Positions 44,555-53,797 are shown, counted from the stretch's first letter. The stretch is 64,000 nucleotides of DNA from Solobacterium sp. (GCA_017510405.1 JAFWNG010000013.1:336384-400383); one strand, 5' to 3'. Numbers and translations are program-made. The notes: generated by a model not told the origin, from the sequence alone.

Positions 44555-46444
44555 CTATGCAGATGCAGTATTATTTAATGTCAGGTCCTTAATACGTTTT
44601 TTCAGATACTCTTTCAGGCTCGGATCCATACAGTATATATAAATACCTTTCTGGCCGCGGGTGAATAATACTTTATACGTATTGCGGATCAGACGGTCAA
44701 TTACCGGAAGATCTTCCGGCTGTACTTTCTGCTGATGAGGACGCCTGAACTCTCCGGCTTTATCAGGATGTCTCGTGTAATCGGTAATAACTTTTCCGTT
44801 TCTGTACAGCAGGTCATCGCCGATGATCAGACCAACATATTCAAATTCCATTCCCTGAGATGTATGAATACATCCGACTTCATTCACGGAAGCCGGATTC
44901 ACCGCAAAGGACTTGGTCCGGTTCCATGCTGCTTCGAAGTTTCCTATATGAATATCTTTGACAGTTCCTGTTTTATCGTCACGGCTCAGCCAGGGAAAGA
45001 CGTCTCCGCTCAGCATTCTGCACGGAAGATCATGCGCCATGTTTTTCTGCTGAATGATCTCATGCAGTTCTTCTGCGCTGTCGACCAGTTCAATGGTATA
45101 ATCCAGCGGTTCGCCGTCACTTATGAACTTTCTGTTATATAATACGCTTTCCACCCAGCTGACATATTCATCCGATCCGTTGCAGCGGAACTGCGAATGC
45201 AGTTCAAAAGTGCTGTCTTCAAGTATTTCAGCATCTTCTGCCGCTGCAGCTGCGCGGATGTTTTCCACTGTGCCGAAATCCTTGATATCGATCTGCTGAG
45301 TCTCATCAATGAAGAATACTGACACTTTGCTGGCGTGTATGATCTCCCGGATCTGATTTTCTCCGTAATACATAAAAGAACGCTTGGTCTTTTCTGTCAG
45401 ACGATGAGCTTCATCAACGATCAGGCAGTCAAATTGTTTGCTGGTATTATTTCCTTCTTTATGGAAATCTCCGGATCCGAGAAACAGTGTTCTGAGGTGC
45501 TTATAATTCGGTACATTTCTGGTAAGCATTTTGTAATAGGATTCTTTGATATAACTGCTTTTTGCTACATAGAACGCCGAGCAGTGCTTCTCATGGATCA
45601 ATGCTTCCAGAAGGCGGATCGCGATCACGCTTTTGCCGGTGCCGGCGCCGCCTTTTACAATAATCACTTTTCTTCTTCTGAGACTGTCACTGACACCTTT
45701 TTCAACCTGTTTCTTCAGATTGGAAAATACAATTCTCTGATCTCCGATGAGTTCAAAGTAATGATTTCCGTTAAGGGACTGACCAAGAGTGTTAACAAGG
45801 AATTCAGAAGGCTTGACTCTCCCCTTTTCAATTTCAAACAGCAGGGGAACATCGGCTTTTCTGCATATTTTTGTTCCGATAAAATCCGCGAAGGAATCCC
45901 ATTCCGTACTCAGGAAAGCAGGTGCTTTATTCAGACCTTCCTTATATACTGAGTGCCGGATCTCCCCTTCATAGTCCTGATCATAATCGTGCAGGAATGT
46001 GCAGGTGTAGATCCGCACGTTATTGCGGTCTACAAACTCATTAAAGTTTGAGATCGTTGTTCCGTAAGAATAGGCCTGCCAGGAAGGATGGACTGCCTGA
46101 CGGTTTCCAAGCAGTACGATATCATTCATGTCAGTATGCATGACCTTATCCCACTGCTTCAGTTCCACGATCACTACATTGCTGTTGCCAGCATCATCTG
46201 TTCCCGCCAGAACAAAATCGATCCGCTTGTTTGTCAGCGGAACTTTATATTCAATGCCGACCTCGGCGTCCGGCGGGATCATTACATTGGAAAGTGCATT
46301 TTTTACACACTGCAGAGAGAACTTAAAAGCCCGTTTCTCACTGTCTCCAAAACTTCTGTTCGTTGCCTTCATGATCTCAGCGACGATCCGGTTCCGGTTG
46401 ATATCACTGCAGAACTCACTGTAATTCTTATGATATGCCAGCAT
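44555..46444 (-). CDS. PD-(D/E)XK-like nuclease fused to DUF2075 superfamily 1 helicase/ATPase
   Basis: The 629-aa protein has an N-terminal region (residues 1-210) with KRIDFVLAG and VIVELKQWD, the D...ExK arrangement of PD-(D/E)XK nucleases. The DUF2075 motor follows: Walker A VKGGAGTGKSVIA (about 268), Walker B FDCLIVDEAHRL, FFIDETQQI, SQFRCNGSDEYV, GCIHTSQGMEFEYVGLIIGDDL and the C-terminal VLFTRGQKGIYIYC. All motor motifs look intact. Proteins of this kind occur in mobile and defence-associated loci, so an antiphage role is a guess worth testing. AAAGGAGG precedes the ATG and TGTACAAT (46473-46480) is a likely -10. Confidence 0.85.
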   Translation of the reverse strand: MLAYHKNYSEFCSDINRNRIVAEIMKATNRSFGDSEKRAFKFSLQCVKNALSNVMIPPDAEVGIEYKVPLTNKRIDFVLAGTDDAGNSNVVIVELKQWDKVMHTDMNDIVLLGNRQAVHPSWQAYSYGTTISNFNEFVDRNNVRIYTCTFLHDYDQDYEGEIRHSVYKEGLNKAPAFLSTEWDSFADFIGTKICRKADVPLLFEIEKGRVKPSEFLVNTLGQSLNGNHYFELIGDQRIVFSNLKKQVEKGVSDSLRRRKVIIVKGGAGTGKSVIAIRLLEALIHEKHCSAFYVAKSSYIKESYYKMLTRNVPNYKHLRTLFLGSGDFHKEGNNTSKQFDCLIVDEAHRLTEKTKRSFMYYGENQIREIIHASKVSVFFIDETQQIDIKDFGTVENIRAAAAAEDAEILEDSTFELHSQFRCNGSDEYVSWVESVLYNRKFISDGEPLDYTIELVDSAEELHEIIQQKNMAHDLPCRMLSGDVFPWLSRDDKTGTVKDIHIGNFEAAWNRTKSFAVNPASVNEVGCIHTSQGMEFEYVGLIIGDDLLYRNGKVITDYTRHPDKAGEFRRPHQQKVQPEDLPVIDRLIRNTYKVLFTRGQKGIYIYCMDPSLKEYLKKRIKDLTLNNTASA

Positions 46445-46671
46445 CGCTGCCTCCTTTGTACTGATTACGATTATTGTACACGATATTCCGGATGGCTGCC
46501 GTATACACCGTCATTCCTTTTGCCGAATGCCTGTACAGCATTCCAAGTACACTCACCGGCGTTCAAAACATGCTGTAACGCCGTATAAAGCGCGATAAGA
46601 GGGATAATTACCGAAGACGATATCTGAATCACTGTCGATAATATGCTTCTGTACGCGCCTGTATTTACTTT

Positions 46672-46700
46672 ATGGCAATTACAGATACTGATGGTATACT
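46672..46700 (+). promoter_or_regulatory. Promoter of acpS
   Basis: ATGGCA (46672-46677), 17 bases, then TGG plus TATACT ending at 46700. The ATG at 46707 is where transcription would begin. Confidence 0.6.
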
Positions 46701-46706
46701 TAAGGC

Positions 46707-47018
46707 ATGGTAGGAATCGACATTGTGGATCTGTCCCGCATCGTACTCAGAGAGTCGTTCGTAAAACAGGTCCTGACAGACATGGAACAGAAAGAATACT
46801 ACGCAAGGACCAGTGAGAAGCGGAGAATTGAATACATCGGCGGAAGATTTGCGGCCAAAGAAGCAATCTTCAAGGCTACCCAGGACCGCAGGTACCTCCG
46901 GTATTCGATCCTGAACGGCGAAAACGGTGCTCCGTATGTCCTGGATCACCCTGAGATCGCAGTCAGCATCACGCATGACGGCGGCTTTGCTGCGGCAGTC
47001 GTTCAGATCTCTAAATGA
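46707..47018 (+). CDS. acpS: Holo-[acyl-carrier-protein] synthase
   Basis: Transfers phosphopantetheine from CoA to the acyl carrier protein in fatty-acid synthesis. The 103-aa protein is slightly shorter than most (about 120). GIDIVDLSRI has the Mg-binding Asp, GGRFAAKEAIFKAT the Glu-Ala-Lys core, and SITHDGGFAAA the C-terminal strand. No ribosome binding site is present. A -10 box ends 6 bases before the ATG. Isolated from other lipid genes and on the opposite strand from its neighbours. Confidence 0.93.
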   Translation: MVGIDIVDLSRIVLRESFVKQVLTDMEQKEYYARTSEKRRIEYIGGRFAAKEAIFKATQDRRYLRYSILNGENGAPYVLDHPEIAVSITHDGGFAAAVVQISK

Positions 47019-47054
47019 TCTGCTGCGGAAGTTCAATGTATTTGGCATCATGAT

Positions 47055-47086
47055 AAAAGGCGTTTCCATGCAGAAACGCCCTTTTT
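47055..47086. terminator. Terminator between convergent acpS and HU genes
   Basis: AAAAGGCGTTTC / GAAACGCCCTTTTT with loop CATGCA. It has T on the right for plus and T on the left for minus, so it works in both directions. Confidence 0.88.
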
Positions 47087-47103
47087 CTGTCATACAGGAT
47101 CGG

Positions 47104-47385
47104 TCATCCGATCTTGTTTTTCAATGTGGAAGATGGTTTAAAAACAAGTACCTTCCTGTCGGGAATCTGGATCTTTTCCAGCGTTTTAGGATTGATACCC
47201 AAACGCGCCGGCCTTTCTTTCACTGAGAATTTTCCGAACTTTTTAATGTCCACTGTATCTCCCTCAGAAAGAGACTGCGAGATAAGATCAAAAATAAGAA
47301 CAATGATCTCATTCGACTCTTTTTTCGTCAGATTATGGCGTTCAGACAGTATCTCAGCCATCGATTCAACATTTGAAACTTTCAT
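47104..47385 (-). CDS. HU/IHF family DNA-binding protein
   Basis: Small nucleoid protein that bends DNA. From ATG 47385 it is 93 aa, the normal HU size: EILSERHNLTKKESNEIIV (helical dimer part), GDTVDIKKFGKFSVKERPAR (arm start), GINPKTLEKIQIPDRKVLVFKPSSTLK. I prefer this start because six G in a row (47396-47401) sit 10 bases upstream. An in-frame ATG at 47415 would add ten residues and has no ribosome binding site. The key arm proline region appears as IPDRKV. Confidence 0.88.
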   Translation of the reverse strand: MKVSNVESMAEILSERHNLTKKESNEIIVLIFDLISQSLSEGDTVDIKKFGKFSVKERPARLGINPKTLEKIQIPDRKVLVFKPSSTLKNKIG

Positions 47386-47417
47386 GATTTCATTACCCCC
47401 CTGTTGTTCAGTCATTT

Positions 47418-48359
47418 TTAACTGACCGACGCAAGCTGATCGAGCCGGTCAAGAAGATTCAGTATTTCCTTATAGGACAGTTCTTTTACTCCGGAAGCGC
47501 ATGCATGTCCGCCGCCGCGGAATTCTGCCGCAACGCCGTTGATCGTGATCGTTTTTGAACGCAGTGACCCGTCATATACGTCCGGTGCTTTTTCCGTCAT
47601 CAGCAGCCAGATATCAAAATCCTTAACGTGTCCGATCTCATCGATATAGTTCCTGGCTTCCGAAGGTGTTGTATGAAGTGCTTCCAGCTCCTCCATCGTC
47701 AGTATTACGCAGGCCACATTTCCCCCGTTGTTCCGCATGATGCGGCTGCGTATATAATTCGCCGTTTCAAACTCCGCGTAACTCTTATCGAATAACTGTC
47801 TGTTGATCGCAGGTATATCGATTCCTTTATCAGCAAGTTCCGCCGCGATACGCAGTGTTTTTCCTGTAACGTGCGATACCTTAAAGCCCAGAGTATCTGT
47901 CAGCAGACCCATGTAAAGATACTCCGCCGTCTTTCCGGAAAGAACCGCATCCGGAAAAGACAGGAAGAATTCGCTTAGGATCTCACATGCCGCAGCTGCA
48001 TTTTCATTGACCATCCGATATGTACCGTATGGTTCCACATCCGGATGATGATCGATTTTTACGATCGTTTCGGCATTCAGAAACCGCTTGTCATCCGCCC
48101 TGGCAGTATTTGACGTATCCAGTACGACAGCAAGACTCTTCGCGATCGTTTCATCCGACACGACATCGGAAGGCGGAAACTCTGCCTGATGCGTTGTTTC
48201 CGCTCCGAGTGCGTATACATGTTTATCCGGATAGTTATCCTCGATCCACGTTTTCATAGCGTACTGCGAGCCAAGAGCGTCACAGTCAGGATGCTGATGC
48301 CGGTACAGTGTGATCGTATCGTACTGTTCTATGAGATCTCTTAATTCCTGCGGACTCAT
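47418..48359 (-). CDS. nrnA: DHH-family phosphoesterase, NrnA-like
   Basis: Degrades short oligoribonucleotides and pAp, or cyclic-dinucleotide products. The 313-aa protein has RHQHPDCDALGSQYAM, the central IDHHPDVEPYG (DHH), and the C-terminal DHHA1 motif FRGGGHACASGV. The ATG overlaps the ackA stop (ATGA). It is complete. Confidence 0.92.
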   Translation of the reverse strand: MSPQELRDLIEQYDTITLYRHQHPDCDALGSQYAMKTWIEDNYPDKHVYALGAETTHQAEFPPSDVVSDETIAKSLAVVLDTSNTARADDKRFLNAETIVKIDHHPDVEPYGTYRMVNENAAAACEILSEFFLSFPDAVLSGKTAEYLYMGLLTDTLGFKVSHVTGKTLRIAAELADKGIDIPAINRQLFDKSYAEFETANYIRSRIMRNNGGNVACVILTMEELEALHTTPSEARNYIDEIGHVKDFDIWLLMTEKAPDVYDGSLRSKTITINGVAAEFRGGGHACASGVKELSYKEILNLLDRLDQLASVS

Positions 48360-49555
48360 TTGAGGCCAAGAATACGATATGTGTCGCGGGCAATGACCAG
48401 TTCCTCATTTGTCGGAACGATCCATACCTGGACTTTGGAATCCGGCAGAGAGATCAGTACTTCTTTGCCTCGTGTTTTGGAGTTAAGTTCATAATCGATC
48501 TTAAGTCCGAGACCTTCTTCCAGATGCTTCAGGATACGTTCACGCATATGAACGTCATTCTCACCGAGACCGGCTGTGAATGCCATTGCATCTACATGAC
48601 CAAGCTGCATGAAGTAGCCGCCGATCACGTTGACAACACGGTTGACATACAGATCAACTGTCAGGATCGCACGTTCATCGCCTTTTTCGTAAGCAGCCTG
48701 GATATCACGCGCGTCAGAGCTGATGCCGGAAACACCGAGCATACCGGAACGCTTGTTCAGGAATGTATCCATTTCATCCGGTGTGCACTGCAGTTGTTTC
48801 ATCATATAGAAGACGACTGTCGGGTCGATATCGCCGCAGCGTGTTCCCATCATGATGCCGCCGAGCGGTGTCAGACCCATGGATGTGTTGATGCACTTGC
48901 CGTTGTGGATCGCTGTAATGCTGGCGCCGTTGCCCATATGGCATGTGATCATGTTCAGTTTTGTGACATCTTCATTCATCAGTTCAGCTGTTCTCTTATT
49001 GACATACTGATGGCTTGTGCCGTGTGCACCATAACGACGGATCTTATACTGTGTATACCAGTCGTACGGTACCGGGAACAGATAGGATTCCGGTCCCATT
49101 GTCTGATGGAATGCTGTATCGAATACAAATACGTGTCCGATATGAGGAAGTGCTTCGCGGAATGCTTCGTAGCATACCAGGTGTGCCGGGTTGTGAAGCG
49201 GAGCCAGTTCAGCAAGCTCACGGACTTTTCCGACAACGTCGTCATCCGTCTTTACGGATTCACTGAAATACGCGCCGCCCTGGACGATCCGGTGTCCTGC
49301 ACCTTCGATCTCCGTCAGTTCTTTTACGATGCCGAGTTCAACAAGGTTCTTGAGAAGAAGATCGACAGCTACCTTATGATTGGGAATAGGCTGTTCGATA
49401 ACCTTCTTTTCACCGTTGTACTTGATTGTGAAGATGCCCATGTCCAGCCCGATTCTTTCAGCCTGTCCGGATGTCAGTACGACTTCGGACGGCATGTCGA
49501 ATAACTGGAATTTCAGTGAAGATGATCCTGAATTTACAGATATTACTTTGCTCAT
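48356..49555 (-). CDS. ackA: Acetate kinase
   Basis: Acetyl phosphate plus ADP to acetate plus ATP, the energy-yielding end of fermentation. The 399-aa protein has the N-terminal VISVNSGSSSLKFQLFDM, the acetate kinase signatures VFDTAFHQTM and GAHGTSHQYV, and GLTPLGGIMMGTRCGDIDP. pta is not adjacent. It is joined on both sides by ATGA overlaps to ylxM and nrnA, an unusual setting for a metabolic enzyme. Confidence 0.97.
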   Translation of the reverse strand: MSKVISVNSGSSSLKFQLFDMPSEVVLTSGQAERIGLDMGIFTIKYNGEKKVIEQPIPNHKVAVDLLLKNLVELGIVKELTEIEGAGHRIVQGGAYFSESVKTDDDVVGKVRELAELAPLHNPAHLVCYEAFREALPHIGHVFVFDTAFHQTMGPESYLFPVPYDWYTQYKIRRYGAHGTSHQYVNKRTAELMNEDVTKLNMITCHMGNGASITAIHNGKCINTSMGLTPLGGIMMGTRCGDIDPTVVFYMMKQLQCTPDEMDTFLNKRSGMLGVSGISSDARDIQAAYEKGDERAILTVDLYVNRVVNVIGGYFMQLGHVDAMAFTAGLGENDVHMRERILKHLEEGLGLKIDYELNSKTRGKEVLISLPDSKVQVWIVPTNEELVIARDTYRILGLK

Positions 49556-49881
49556 AGTTCCTCCTGTCCTTGTTCTTTTGCAATGAGCTTATGAATAAAC
49601 GGGACTGTTTCGCTGCCGGCTGTTTTCAGCATTTCTTCCAGCAGCTGGATACGTTCCGTATGATCCCTGTATAAATGAAGCTTTCCTTCATACTTTTCCA
49701 TTTCCCGCCGGCAGCGGTGAATGATGTCATATACCGCGCTGCGGCTTGTGCCCATGATCTCCGCGATCTCCTGCAGAGAATAATCCTGACGGCAGTAATA
49801 GTCACAGATCTCCTGCTGTTTTCCCGTCAGAAGCACTCCGTAGAAATCCAGCAGCCGGTCCATTTCCAGCTTATTCGCCAT
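49552..49881 (-). CDS. ylxM: YlxM-family helix-turn-helix protein
   Basis: The 109-aa protein has DFYGVLLTGKQQEICDYYCRQDYSLQEIAEIMGTSRSAVYDIIHRC, the sigma-70 region 4-like fold of YlxM/p13, which is linked to the signal recognition particle. The start is ATG 49881, in the 11-base overlap with ftsY. A longer in-frame extension (from 49980) lies wholly inside ftsY and is not needed. ffh, the usual next gene, is missing here; ackA takes its place. Confidence 0.9.
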   Translation of the reverse strand: MANKLEMDRLLDFYGVLLTGKQQEICDYYCRQDYSLQEIAEIMGTSRSAVYDIIHRCRREMEKYEGKLHLYRDHTERIQLLEEMLKTAGSETVPFIHKLIAKEQGQEEL

Positions 49882-50842
49882 AGTCGAGGCCTTCGGAAAT
49901 ACTGTACAGATAGGAGTCCAGATCGAATGGTCTGAGATCCTCCGGCTGTTCTCCAAGTCCGATAAAGTATACCGGAACATGCAGTTTATTCTTAATGGCC
50001 AGTACGATGCCGCCTTTGGCTGTTCCGTCCATTTTGGTCAGTATGATGCCTGTCAGCTTTGTGGACTGGGCAAATACTTCCGCCTGCGAAAGACCGTTCT
50101 GTCCGGTCGTCGCATCCAGGACAAGCCATGTATTATGCGGTGCCCCTTCGATCTCTTTGGCAGCCACGCGGTTCATCTTTGACAGTTCGTTCATCAGCAT
50201 GCTCTTGTTCTGCAGACGGCCAGCCGTATCGCACAGGACGATATCCGCGCCTTTTTCTTTTGCAAATCTGCAGCCGTCAACGATCGCCGCCGACGGATCG
50301 CCGTTCTCACGGCCTTTGATGCACGGAACATTCAGCCGCTCGCCCCATTTTGCCAGCTGTTCGATCGCACCGGCGCGGAAAGTATCCGCAGCGACGAATA
50401 CGACCCGCTTGCCGTAGAACTTATACATGTGCGCAAGCTTTGCGGCAGAGGTAGTTTTTCCGCTTCCATTAACGCCTTCCAGCAGGATCACTGTTGGTCC
50501 GTTTTCATTATATACGATTGGTCCGTCCGGTACCTCTTCATATATTTCTTTCATGATCTCGATGAGAAAGTTCATAGCCCAGTGGAAGGTAACGGAGGGA
50601 TATTCCTCGCACTTTCTGCGCAGGCGCTCACAGATCTCATCTGCCGTTTCAATACCGACATCGCTTTCCAGCAGGATGATCGTCAGCTGTTCCAGAAAAT
50701 CATCATCCACTCCCCGGAACGTGTATTTCATCTGGTTCAGCTGGTCGCCGAATGTCTGACGGGATTTCTGGAACCCGCTCAGGTATACTGCCTTATCTTC
50801 TTTTTTTGTAAATGCTTCTTTCAGTTTGCTTAAAAAACTCAT
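49871..50842 (-). CDS. ftsY: Signal recognition particle receptor FtsY
   Basis: Membrane-associated SRP-type GTPase that docks SRP-ribosome complexes at the translocon. The 323-aa protein has a short N-domain and a G-domain with LLEGVNGSGKTTSAAKLA, VAADTFRAGAIEQL, DTAGRLQNKSMLMNEL and LTKMDGTAKGG. The acidic A-domain of some family members is absent. The ATG overlaps the smc stop (ATGA). Confidence 0.96.
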   Translation of the reverse strand: MSFLSKLKEAFTKKEDKAVYLSGFQKSRQTFGDQLNQMKYTFRGVDDDFLEQLTIILLESDVGIETADEICERLRRKCEEYPSVTFHWAMNFLIEIMKEIYEEVPDGPIVYNENGPTVILLEGVNGSGKTTSAAKLAHMYKFYGKRVVFVAADTFRAGAIEQLAKWGERLNVPCIKGRENGDPSAAIVDGCRFAKEKGADIVLCDTAGRLQNKSMLMNELSKMNRVAAKEIEGAPHNTWLVLDATTGQNGLSQAEVFAQSTKLTGIILTKMDGTAKGGIVLAIKNKLHVPVYFIGLGEQPEDLRPFDLDSYLYSISEGLDYGE

Positions 50843-53772
50843 GAACTGACCTCCTGCGGATCGGCGAGATCCATTGCCTCATGCAGTTCGACTTTCAGCA
50901 TCTGGGATACACCCTGCTGCTGCATCGTGACACCATACAGTACGTCTGCACTCTGCATCGTACCGGTCCGGTGAGTAACAACAATAAACTGTGTCTGATC
51001 TGTAAATACATGCAGATACTGGGCAAAGCGCTCTACGTTTCCCGGGTCCAGAGCAGCTTCGACTTCATCCAGTATGACAAGCGGTACCGGTTTGACCTTC
51101 AGGATGGCAAACAGCACACAGAGCGCGATCAGGCTCTTCTCACCGCCTGAGAACAGCAGATTGTTCTGTACGGCTTTTCCCGGCGGCTGGGCATCGATAT
51201 CGATGCCGGTATTCAGCAGATCGGAAGGATCCTGCAGAACAAGACGCGCTTTGCCGCCTCCGTACAGGGAACGGAAGATATCGTTGAACTCAACATTGAT
51301 CTTGTCAAACATCTCGCGGAACTGTTTTTTCATCACGCTGTCCATTTCATCGATTCCGGACAGGATCTTATCCCGGCTGAGCGACAGTTCTTCAATATTC
51401 TTCTGGTATTCCTCATACCGCGCGTTCACTTCGCTGTATTCTTCCGGCGCGTTCATATTGATATTGCCGAGACGGTCTATTTCCGCCCGCAGAGCGGCAA
51501 CTTCTTCCCTGGCATTCTCAACCACTTCACCGGTCACGCGTGTTTTCGCGTATTCATATGTCATCTGGTATTCGGAAGCGATCCGCTGCAGATTCTGTTC
51601 CAGAACAAACTCGAATTTGCTCTTGTCGATCTGAATGGCGCGGATCTCATCCTGACTGCGGGAATAATCTTTCCGCAGCTGTCTGAGCTGTGCTTCCTTG
51701 CGGTCGGTATCCGCCGTCAGCGACGCTCTTTCCTCACGCTTCGCCTTGATCTCATTGGTGATCTCGTCACGTCTTGCATACGCTTCGTTCAGCTCCACGA
51801 TCAGTTCATCCGCATGGGATTCACCGCTGTCCGTATGTTCCGGTTCCAGCAGGGACAGATCGTTTCTGACCTTATCGTATTTTGCTTTTTTGGCATCTAC
51901 GACCGGTTCCAGGGAAGCTGCCGCAAAACGTTTTTCCTGCAGCTGTTCGGAAATGCTGCCGCGCAGGCGTCTTGCCTGAAGAAGCGATTTTTCCGCCAGC
52001 TCAGCCCGTGCGGATTCCGCATCCAGCTGCTGCTTTACCTGTTCGTATTCACGCTTCACCGTGAGGATATTCGTATCATTGCGGTTTTTGCCGCCGGTCA
52101 TCGAACCGCCGCGGTGGATCACTTCGCCGTTCAGTGTAACGATCTTATAATTCCTTCCGGTGCGCGATGACAGTTCATTTCCGTTCTCCATCGTATCTGT
52201 GACCAGAACGTTGTTCAGCAGTCTCGCTACGACCGGAGCGAACTTATCATCACAGGTAACAAAATCCGAAGCGTTTCCGAGATACCCTTCCGTGTTGTCA
52301 CAGATGATCTGGTTTTCTCTGGAAACATAGGACGGACGGCATACCGTTACCGGCAGGAAGGTCGCACGGCCGGACTGATTCCGGTTCAGGAAACGGATCG
52401 CATTGCGGGCAGCTTCTTCATCTGTCGTAACAATATTGCTCACAGCACCGCCGAGCGCCGTCGATACCGCCTGTTCATACCCCTCTTTGATGTCCAGATT
52501 CTGTCCGATCACACCGAGAATTCCCTTCAGGGTATACGTATTATCCATGACGGCCTTGATGCCGCTCTGGTTGTTGAACGGGTTTCGCATCATCGATTCG
52601 AGAACATGTTTGCGGGTATCAAGCGCCTTGCGGCGGTTGTCCGCTATATCATATTCTGACTGTTTCGTAATGATCTCCGCCGCCGTTGTATTCAGCTGAT
52701 TTTTCAGGATCTCCGTCTCCGCATTCAGTTTATCGAGACGTCCTTTGCGGTCTTCGTATTCAACTCTGGCAGTCTCAAGCTGCTTTTCCAATTCCTTTGT
52801 CCTCGTCTCCCGGTCTGCCGTTTCGATCAGATACTTGCGCTTTTCCTCAAGTTCTGTGCGCCGGCTTTCCAGTGCCTGCACATTGGAGATGTTTGTCATC
52901 AGTTCATCCTGAAGATGAACGATCTCCAGGTCCAGATCACGGCTTTTCCGGCGTGCTTCAAGAATGCGGGTGTCATTGATCTGGATGTTTGTATTCATCA
53001 TGACAGACGCAGTTTCCAGATCAAACAGCGACTGCTTGGTACGTTCGATCTCCTTCATCGCGTTCTCGACTTCATTGACAAGAACCGTGATCTCGATCTC
53101 TTCCAGACGTTTTTTCTTTTCCCGGTAGATCTCGGCTTTGCGCGCTGCTCTTTTCAGCGGCGAGACCTGTTTTTCAAGTTCCGAAGCAATGTCCCTGATA
53201 CGGTCCAGATTCGCTTCTGTACGCTGCAGTTTGGCAATAGACTCGATCTTGCGCTTTTTATATTTCGCAACGCCGGCTGCTTCTTCGAATACACCGCGTC
53301 TTTCCAGCGGTTTTGCTTCGGCAAAAGAAATGACATTACCCTGTGAAATAATACTCAGCGAATCCCTGCCGAGACCGGTATCCATGAATAATTCCACAAC
53401 ATCTCTGAGACGGACATTGTTCCGGTTGATCAGATATTCCGCGTCGCCGGAATCCCGGTAAAGCTTACGCGTTACCTCGATCTCATCAAGATCGGAATGG
53501 AATACCCGCGAAGTATTATCAAAAACAAGTGAAACATACGCCATATTCACTTTGCGGCGGTCAGAGCTGCCGGCGAAAATGACATCATTCATTCTTTCCC
53601 CGCGAAGACTCTTTGCGCTCTGCTCACCCAGCACCCAGCGCACTGCATCGGCTATATTTGATTTTCCGCATCCGTTGGGTCCGACAACACCGGTAACTGC
53701 GTGTTCGAATGTAATTACCGTATGATCGGCGAATGACTTGAATCCCTGCATTTCAATGCGCTTTAAAAACAT
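50839..53772 (-). CDS. smc: Chromosome segregation protein SMC, short-arm form
   Basis: Condensin ATPase that loads at the origin region and aligns chromosome arms. The 977-aa protein has all parts: Walker A VGPNGCGKSNIADAVRWV (31-48), an N-terminal coil (about 170-400), a hinge (about 400-562, NQSGIKAVMDN to GGSMTGGK), the second coil, signature FSGGEKSLIALCVLFA, and Walker B VILDEVEAALD. Typical SMCs have about 1,180 residues; here each coil is roughly 100 residues shorter. It heads the minus-strand chain smc-ftsY-ylxM-ackA-nrnA. Its own promoter lies just upstream. Confidence 0.95.
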   Translation of the reverse strand: MFLKRIEMQGFKSFADHTVITFEHAVTGVVGPNGCGKSNIADAVRWVLGEQSAKSLRGERMNDVIFAGSSDRRKVNMAYVSLVFDNTSRVFHSDLDEIEVTRKLYRDSGDAEYLINRNNVRLRDVVELFMDTGLGRDSLSIISQGNVISFAEAKPLERRGVFEEAAGVAKYKKRKIESIAKLQRTEANLDRIRDIASELEKQVSPLKRAARKAEIYREKKKRLEEIEITVLVNEVENAMKEIERTKQSLFDLETASVMMNTNIQINDTRILEARRKSRDLDLEIVHLQDELMTNISNVQALESRRTELEEKRKYLIETADRETRTKELEKQLETARVEYEDRKGRLDKLNAETEILKNQLNTTAAEIITKQSEYDIADNRRKALDTRKHVLESMMRNPFNNQSGIKAVMDNTYTLKGILGVIGQNLDIKEGYEQAVSTALGGAVSNIVTTDEEAARNAIRFLNRNQSGRATFLPVTVCRPSYVSRENQIICDNTEGYLGNASDFVTCDDKFAPVVARLLNNVLVTDTMENGNELSSRTGRNYKIVTLNGEVIHRGGSMTGGKNRNDTNILTVKREYEQVKQQLDAESARAELAEKSLLQARRLRGSISEQLQEKRFAAASLEPVVDAKKAKYDKVRNDLSLLEPEHTDSGESHADELIVELNEAYARRDEITNEIKAKREERASLTADTDRKEAQLRQLRKDYSRSQDEIRAIQIDKSKFEFVLEQNLQRIASEYQMTYEYAKTRVTGEVVENAREEVAALRAEIDRLGNINMNAPEEYSEVNARYEEYQKNIEELSLSRDKILSGIDEMDSVMKKQFREMFDKINVEFNDIFRSLYGGGKARLVLQDPSDLLNTGIDIDAQPPGKAVQNNLLFSGGEKSLIALCVLFAILKVKPVPLVILDEVEAALDPGNVERFAQYLHVFTDQTQFIVVTHRTGTMQSADVLYGVTMQQQGVSQMLKVELHEAMDLADPQEVSS

Positions 53773-53797
53773 GTTCCACTCCTGTTTGGCCTGAATT

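Noticed and set aside
46560..46590. GGCGTT ... AACGCC hairpin upstream of acpS as a terminator or attenuator
   Set aside because: Only 6 bp with a 13-base loop and no T run; too weak to call.
49882..49980. N-terminal extension of YlxM by 33 residues
   Set aside because: It lies within ftsY, lacks YlxM similarity, and the normal family start corresponds to ATG 49881.
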